This document shows positions 5,017 to 8,429 of a stretch of 8,429 nucleotides of DNA, piece by piece. The translations under genes were made by a program, and so were the position numbers. Source of the DNA: Phycisphaerae bacterium (GTDB taxonomy: Bacteria > Planctomycetota > Phycisphaerae > UBA1845 > UTPLA1). Within the stretch, counting starts at the first letter, position 1. Each line of letters starts with the position of its first letter. The stretch is taken from contig JAJDEC010000648.1 in assembly GCA_029259995.1 (NCBI GenBank), positions 1-8,429 on the forward strand, given 5' to 3'. The notes below the pieces were generated by a model. That model worked only from the letters and a program-made list of their open reading frames with translations. It had not been told where the DNA came from and searched no databases.

Positions 5017-5046
5017 AATATACGCCAGACTCGCGTCTTTCGTCAA
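5017..5046 (-). promoter_or_regulatory. Sigma70-type promoter for rpsL-rpsG, overlapping the rpoC stop
   Basis: On the minus strand, the -35 box TTGACG (5046-5041) and the -10 box TATATT (5022-5017) are separated by 18 bases; each matches consensus at 5 of 6 positions. The -35 box contains the TGA stop codon of rpoC (5045-5043). The expected start point is near 5010, about 80 bases before the rpsL ATG. Strength and position suggest that rpsL-rpsG can be transcribed independently of rpoBC. Confidence 0.75.
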
Positions 5047-8000
5047 TTCTGCTGTTCGCCGGCTTCCACGCCGCCGTCGCCCGTTGCCTGCTCTTCCGCT
5101 GGGGCCGGACCGATCGGCGCGCCGCTGTCCAGGGCACGCTTCAGCTCGCCCATGGCGGCCCGGGGCATGACGGCTTCCGCCGCAGCCGCCTCGGCCTCGG
5201 CCATGCCGGCCATTGTGCCCGATCCCGGCATCTGGACCTCGCGGGCCTCTTCCTCGATCGGATTGCCCTTGTGCTCGACAGTCATGTCCTGATAGGGCTT
5301 GAACGCCGTACCGGCCGGAATCAAGTGGCCGAGGATGACATTCTCCTTCAGGCCATGCAGATAGTCCGCCTGGCTGCCCAGGGCCGCTTCCGTGAGGACC
5401 TTCGTCGTCTCCTGGAAACTTGCCGCCGAGATGAAGGAATCGCTCTGCAGCGCCGCCTTCGTGATGCCCAGAAGCTGCGTCGATGCCGTCGCCGGCTTCG
5501 GCTTGCGGCCCTTGGCCGGATCCTTGCCTTCATCGTCGAGCTTCTCGTTGGTGATGCTCAACTCTTCCTTGGCGACGATCTGGCCTTCCGAGTAGTTCGA
5601 GTCGCCCGGATCCGTGATGCGAACGCTCTTGGCCATCGACATGTTCACGAACTGGAAGCGATGTCGATCCGCCACTTCGCCCGGAAGCAGATCGGAGTCG
5701 CCCGGGTTGTCGATCTTCACCTTGCGCAGCATCTGGCTCAGGATCACTTCGATGTGCTTGTCGTTGATGCCCACGTTCTGCGAACGATAGACACTCTGAA
5801 CTTCCTTGATCAAATAGGCATGCAGGTCGTCTTCACCCTTGATCGCCAGGATGTCATGCGGCACCAGCGGACCGTCGCACAACGGATCACCCGCCTCGAC
5901 GTGATCGCCGGCGTGGACCAGCAGGTGCTTGTCCTGCGGAACGTGATGCTCGCGCGACTCGAGGTCCTTGCTGTCCGGATTGATAATGATCGTCATCTTT
6001 CCGCGGCGCTTGTCGCTGCGAATCTCGACGGTTCCCGAAATCTCCGCCATGACGGCCGGCTCTTTCGGCTTTCGTGCCTCAAAGAGTTCCGTGACGCGGG
6101 GCAGACCACCCGTGATGTCCTGCGTACCCGACAGTTCGCGAGGCCGTCTCGCCAATAGCGAACCCGCCTTCACGGAGTCGCCTTCGGCCACTTCGATACG
6201 GGCCTTCGCCGGCAGATAGTGATACTCGAGAATCTTGCCTTCGTTGTCCTCGATGATGACCTGCGGATTCTTGTCGCCGCGATGTTCCACGACGATGTAT
6301 CGACTCTTGCCCTTGGCTTCCTGGTCGATACGAACCGTTTCACCTTCGACGACATCCTGGAAGCGAATCTTACCTGCCGCTTCCGCGAGAATCGGCGTCA
6401 AGTGCGGATCCCATTCGCACAGCTTCGATCGTCGATCGACGGTCTGGCCTTCAGTCACCAGGACGCGCGCACCATACGGAATCTTGTGCTTCTCGAGTTC
6501 CCGGCCCTTGTCATCGTTGATGGCCAGTTCGCCATTACGCTTGAGGACAATGAGGCAGTCGACTTCCGTCTCTGGATCCTTGAACGGAACCGCGTTCAGA
6601 CTGTGGAAGGCGATGACACCGCCGTTGACGGAGTGAATGTCACTATCGATGACGGCGCGACTCGCGACACCACCGGTATGGAACGTTCGCATCGTCAGCT
6701 GCGTACCCGGCTCACCGATCGACTGGGCCGCAATGATACCGACGGCCATGCCGCGTTCGACAAGCTGACCGCAGGACATATCCATGCCGTAACAACGCGC
6801 ACACACACCGACGGGGGCTTCGCAGGTCAACGGGCTGCGAACGCGAATGCGATCGAGACCGAGGCCGCCCTCGTCCGGCGCACCTTCAATGCGTCGAGCG
6901 ATCTGCGTTGTGATGATCTGATGTTCCTTGACGATTGTCTCGTCCGTGACCGGATGCTTGATCGTGTCTCGCGCGATGCGACCGACGATCGAATCGGCCA
7001 GCGGAATATCGACTTCCTCGCCCTTGTACTGGGCGCCCTTCGTGATGCCCTTGATCGTTCCGCAGTCCGTCATGGAGACGATCAGATTCTGGGCCACGTC
7101 GGCCAGCTTTCGCGTCAGGTATCCGGAGTCCGCCGTCTTGAGGGCGGTATCCGCCAGACCCTTTCGAGCGCCGTGCGTTGAACTGAAGTATTCGAGAACG
7201 CTCAGTCCTTCGCGGAAGTTCGCCTTGATCGGCGTCTCGATGATTTCGCCGGACGGCTTGGCCATCAGGGCTCGCATTCCCGCGAGCTGTCGAATCTGGT
7301 CGACACTACCTCGGGCACCGGAGTCCGACATCAGGTAAATCGGATTCAGGTACTTGATCGCCCCTTCGTCCGTAGACTGGACGTAATGGCCCTTGTCATC
7401 GCGGAAGTCGTTCTTGAATTCCGCCATCATCGCCTCGGTCACCTGCTCGCGCACGTGAACCCAGATGTCGATGAGCGCGTTGTAGCGTTCGAGGTCCGTA
7501 ATCTGACCGTGCTGATAGGCGCGAAGAATGCGATCGACCTTCTTCTGGGCCGCATCAATGATCAGTTTCTTCTTCTCGGGAATCCGCATGTCAGTCAGAC
7601 CGAACGACAAGCCGGCCGTCGTACTCCAGCGGAAGCCGATCTGCTTGATGTGATCGAGCAGATCGATCGTGTGCGATCGACCGAGGATTTCATAACAATC
7701 GGCAATGACGCGGGAAGCGCCCTTGGAACTGAGCGGGTAATTGTAGAACGGCATGTCGGGATGCAGCATGTCGTTGAAGATCAGCCGGCCGACCGTCGTT
7801 TCGATGATCTTGTTCTTCGGCGAATCTTCCTTCAGCTTCTTCTGGCCCGTCACAATGTGCGTTCGTTTGATTCGCACGCGGATCGGCTGATGAATGCTGA
7901 GCTTGCCGACATCGAACGCCAGCATTGCTTCGACATCGTTCGTGAAGAGCCGCTTCGCCTCGGGCTTCGTCGCCTCGACGTGATGATCGCACGTCAGGTA

Positions 8001-8429
8001 GAAGATGCCCATGACGATGTCCTGACTCGGCGACATGATCGGCGAGCCGCTCGCAGGACTGAAAATATTGTTCGTGGCCAACATCAGGATGTGGGCTTCC
8101 GCCTGCGCTTCGATCGACAACGGCAGGTGGACGGCCATCTGATCGCCGTCGAAGTCCGCGTTGAAACCGCGACACACGAGCGGATGGATCTTGATCGCGT
8201 TGCCTTCGACGAGGACCGGTTCGAAGGCCTGAATACCCATGCGGTGCAACGTCGGCGCACGATTCAGCATGACCGGATGCTGATGAATGACTTCTTCAAG
8301 GATGTCCCAGATTTCCTGGTCGCGCCGTTCGAGCATCTTTTTGGCGCTCTTGATCGTGTCTGCCAGTCCGCGCTCCTTGAGCTTGCGAATGATGAACGGC
8401 TGATAGAGCTCCAGAGCGATGCGCTTGGG
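5043..8429 (-). CDS. rpoC: DNA-directed RNA polymerase beta' subunit (N-terminal part outside window)
   Basis: The last 1128 residues of beta' are present; the frame is open across the right edge (PKRIALELYQPF...), and by alignment with E. coli about 370 residues are missing. The catalytic NADFDGD loop lies at 8142-8156 with all three Mg2+-binding Asp residues. The bridge helix, GARKGLADTALKTADSGYLT, spans roughly 7110-7193. The second zinc site has its four Cys codons at 7062-7064, 6822-6824, 6801-6803 and 6792-6794. The trigger loop GEPGTQLTMRTFHTGG spans 6669-6716. About 180 residues are then inserted within the trigger loop (about 6123-6668), the SI3-type position known from E. coli, before ITGGLPRVTELFEARKPKEPA. 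A second insertion of about 40 residues relative to E. coli falls within 5475-5675. After the conserved LIPAGT block comes a tail of about 76 residues rich in Ala, Glu and Gly (5046-5273). The rpsL promoter overlaps the stop codon. Confidence 0.98.
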   Translation of the reverse strand, partial: PKRIALELYQPFIIRKLKERGLADTIKSAKKMLERRDQEIWDILEEVIHQHPVMLNRAPTLHRMGIQAFEPVLVEGNAIKIHPLVCRGFNADFDGDQMAVHLPLSIEAQAEAHILMLATNNIFSPASGSPIMSPSQDIVMGIFYLTCDHHVEATKPEAKRLFTNDVEAMLAFDVGKLSIHQPIRVRIKRTHIVTGQKKLKEDSPKNKIIETTVGRLIFNDMLHPDMPFYNYPLSSKGASRVIADCYEILGRSHTIDLLDHIKQIGFRWSTTAGLSFGLTDMRIPEKKKLIIDAAQKKVDRILRAYQHGQITDLERYNALIDIWVHVREQVTEAMMAEFKNDFRDDKGHYVQSTDEGAIKYLNPIYLMSDSGARGSVDQIRQLAGMRALMAKPSGEIIETPIKANFREGLSVLEYFSSTHGARKGLADTALKTADSGYLTRKLADVAQNLIVSMTDCGTIKGITKGAQYKGEEVDIPLADSIVGRIARDTIKHPVTDETIVKEHQIITTQIARRIEGAPDEGGLGLDRIRVRSPLTCEAPVGVCARCYGMDMSCGQLVERGMAVGIIAAQSIGEPGTQLTMRTFHTGGVASRAVIDSDIHSVNGGVIAFHSLNAVPFKDPETEVDCLIVLKRNGELAINDDKGRELEKHKIPYGARVLVTEGQTVDRRSKLCEWDPHLTPILAEAAGKIRFQDVVEGETVRIDQEAKGKSRYIVVEHRGDKNPQVIIEDNEGKILEYHYLPAKARIEVAEGDSVKAGSLLARRPRELSGTQDITGGLPRVTELFEARKPKEPAVMAEISGTVEIRSDKRRGKMTIIINPDSKDLESREHHVPQDKHLLVHAGDHVEAGDPLCDGPLVPHDILAIKGEDDLHAYLIKEVQSVYRSQNVGINDKHIEVILSQMLRKVKIDNPGDSDLLPGEVADRHRFQFVNMSMAKSVRITDPGDSNYSEGQIVAKEELSITNEKLDDEGKDPAKGRKPKPATASTQLLGITKAALQSDSFISAASFQETTKVLTEAALGSQADYLHGLKENVILGHLIPAGTAFKPYQDMTVEHKGNPIEEEAREVQMPGSGTMAGMAEAEAAAAEAVMPRAAMGELKRALDSGAPIGPAPAEEQATGDGGVEAGEQQN

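Noticed and set aside
3695..5170. Plus-strand open frame of 491 codons
   Set aside because: It lies antisense to rpsG and rpsL, which are unmistakable; its product is rich in Arg, Ala and Leu without domain character. It is a by-product of GC-rich codon use.
6219..7181. Plus-strand open frame of 320 codons, and a similar one at 5271-6158
   Set aside because: Both are antisense to the conserved core of rpoC, with no recognisable motif and no ribosome-binding site.

Overview
The window looks like a chromosomal fragment of a GC-rich planctomycete. Four things point there. One membrane protein carries the C-terminal zinc ribbon signature 'CxxCGYDLTGN..G.C.ECG', which I know mainly from Planctomycetota and especially Phycisphaerae-like genomes. 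A secreted protein ends in a PEP-CTERM exosortase-sorting signal. RpoC has the long form with a trigger-loop insertion plus an extra C-terminal insertion. The gaps are rich in short GC hairpins of the kind that recur in these genomes. The assignment rests on motif recognition only.

Left half, plus strand. Positions 2-316 hold the 3' end of a gene cut by the window edge, probably an alpha/beta-hydrolase or peptidase-like protein. A gap of about 580 bases follows (317-893) with tandem hairpins, an imperfect direct repeat and a run of nine C. Then come three plus-strand genes: a PEP-CTERM protein (894-1664), a four-helix membrane protein with a C-terminal zinc ribbon (1804-2445), and a second membrane protein (2572-3597) with a ClpX-type four-cysteine finger between an unrecognised N-terminal domain and a helical membrane part. 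The last gene has a promoter-like sequence so close to its ATG that its mRNA may be leaderless.

Middle (3598-3904). This is a convergent gap with hairpin-rich, REP-like sequence, a six-run G-quadruplex motif on the minus strand, and a clear intrinsic terminator for the minus-strand genes.

Right half, minus strand. This is housekeeping: rpoC (truncated by the right edge) - rpsL - rpsG, the junction of the rpoBC and str operons. Immediately after rpoC, with its -35 box overlapping the rpoC stop codon, is a very good sigma70-type promoter (TTGACG-N18-TATATT). It gives rpsL-rpsG its own transcript, which ends at the terminator after rpsG. The usual next genes fusA and tuf are absent. Ribosomal protein S12 carries arginine at position 88, the site where Lys-to-Arg changes give streptomycin resistance in other bacteria.

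I see no CRISPR array, tRNA, rRNA, transposase, defence locus or obviously new multi-gene system. The best leads are the S12 Arg88 allele, the embedded rpsL promoter with its repeated leader, the ClpX-finger membrane protein with a possibly leaderless message, and the G-quadruplex motif beside the terminator.
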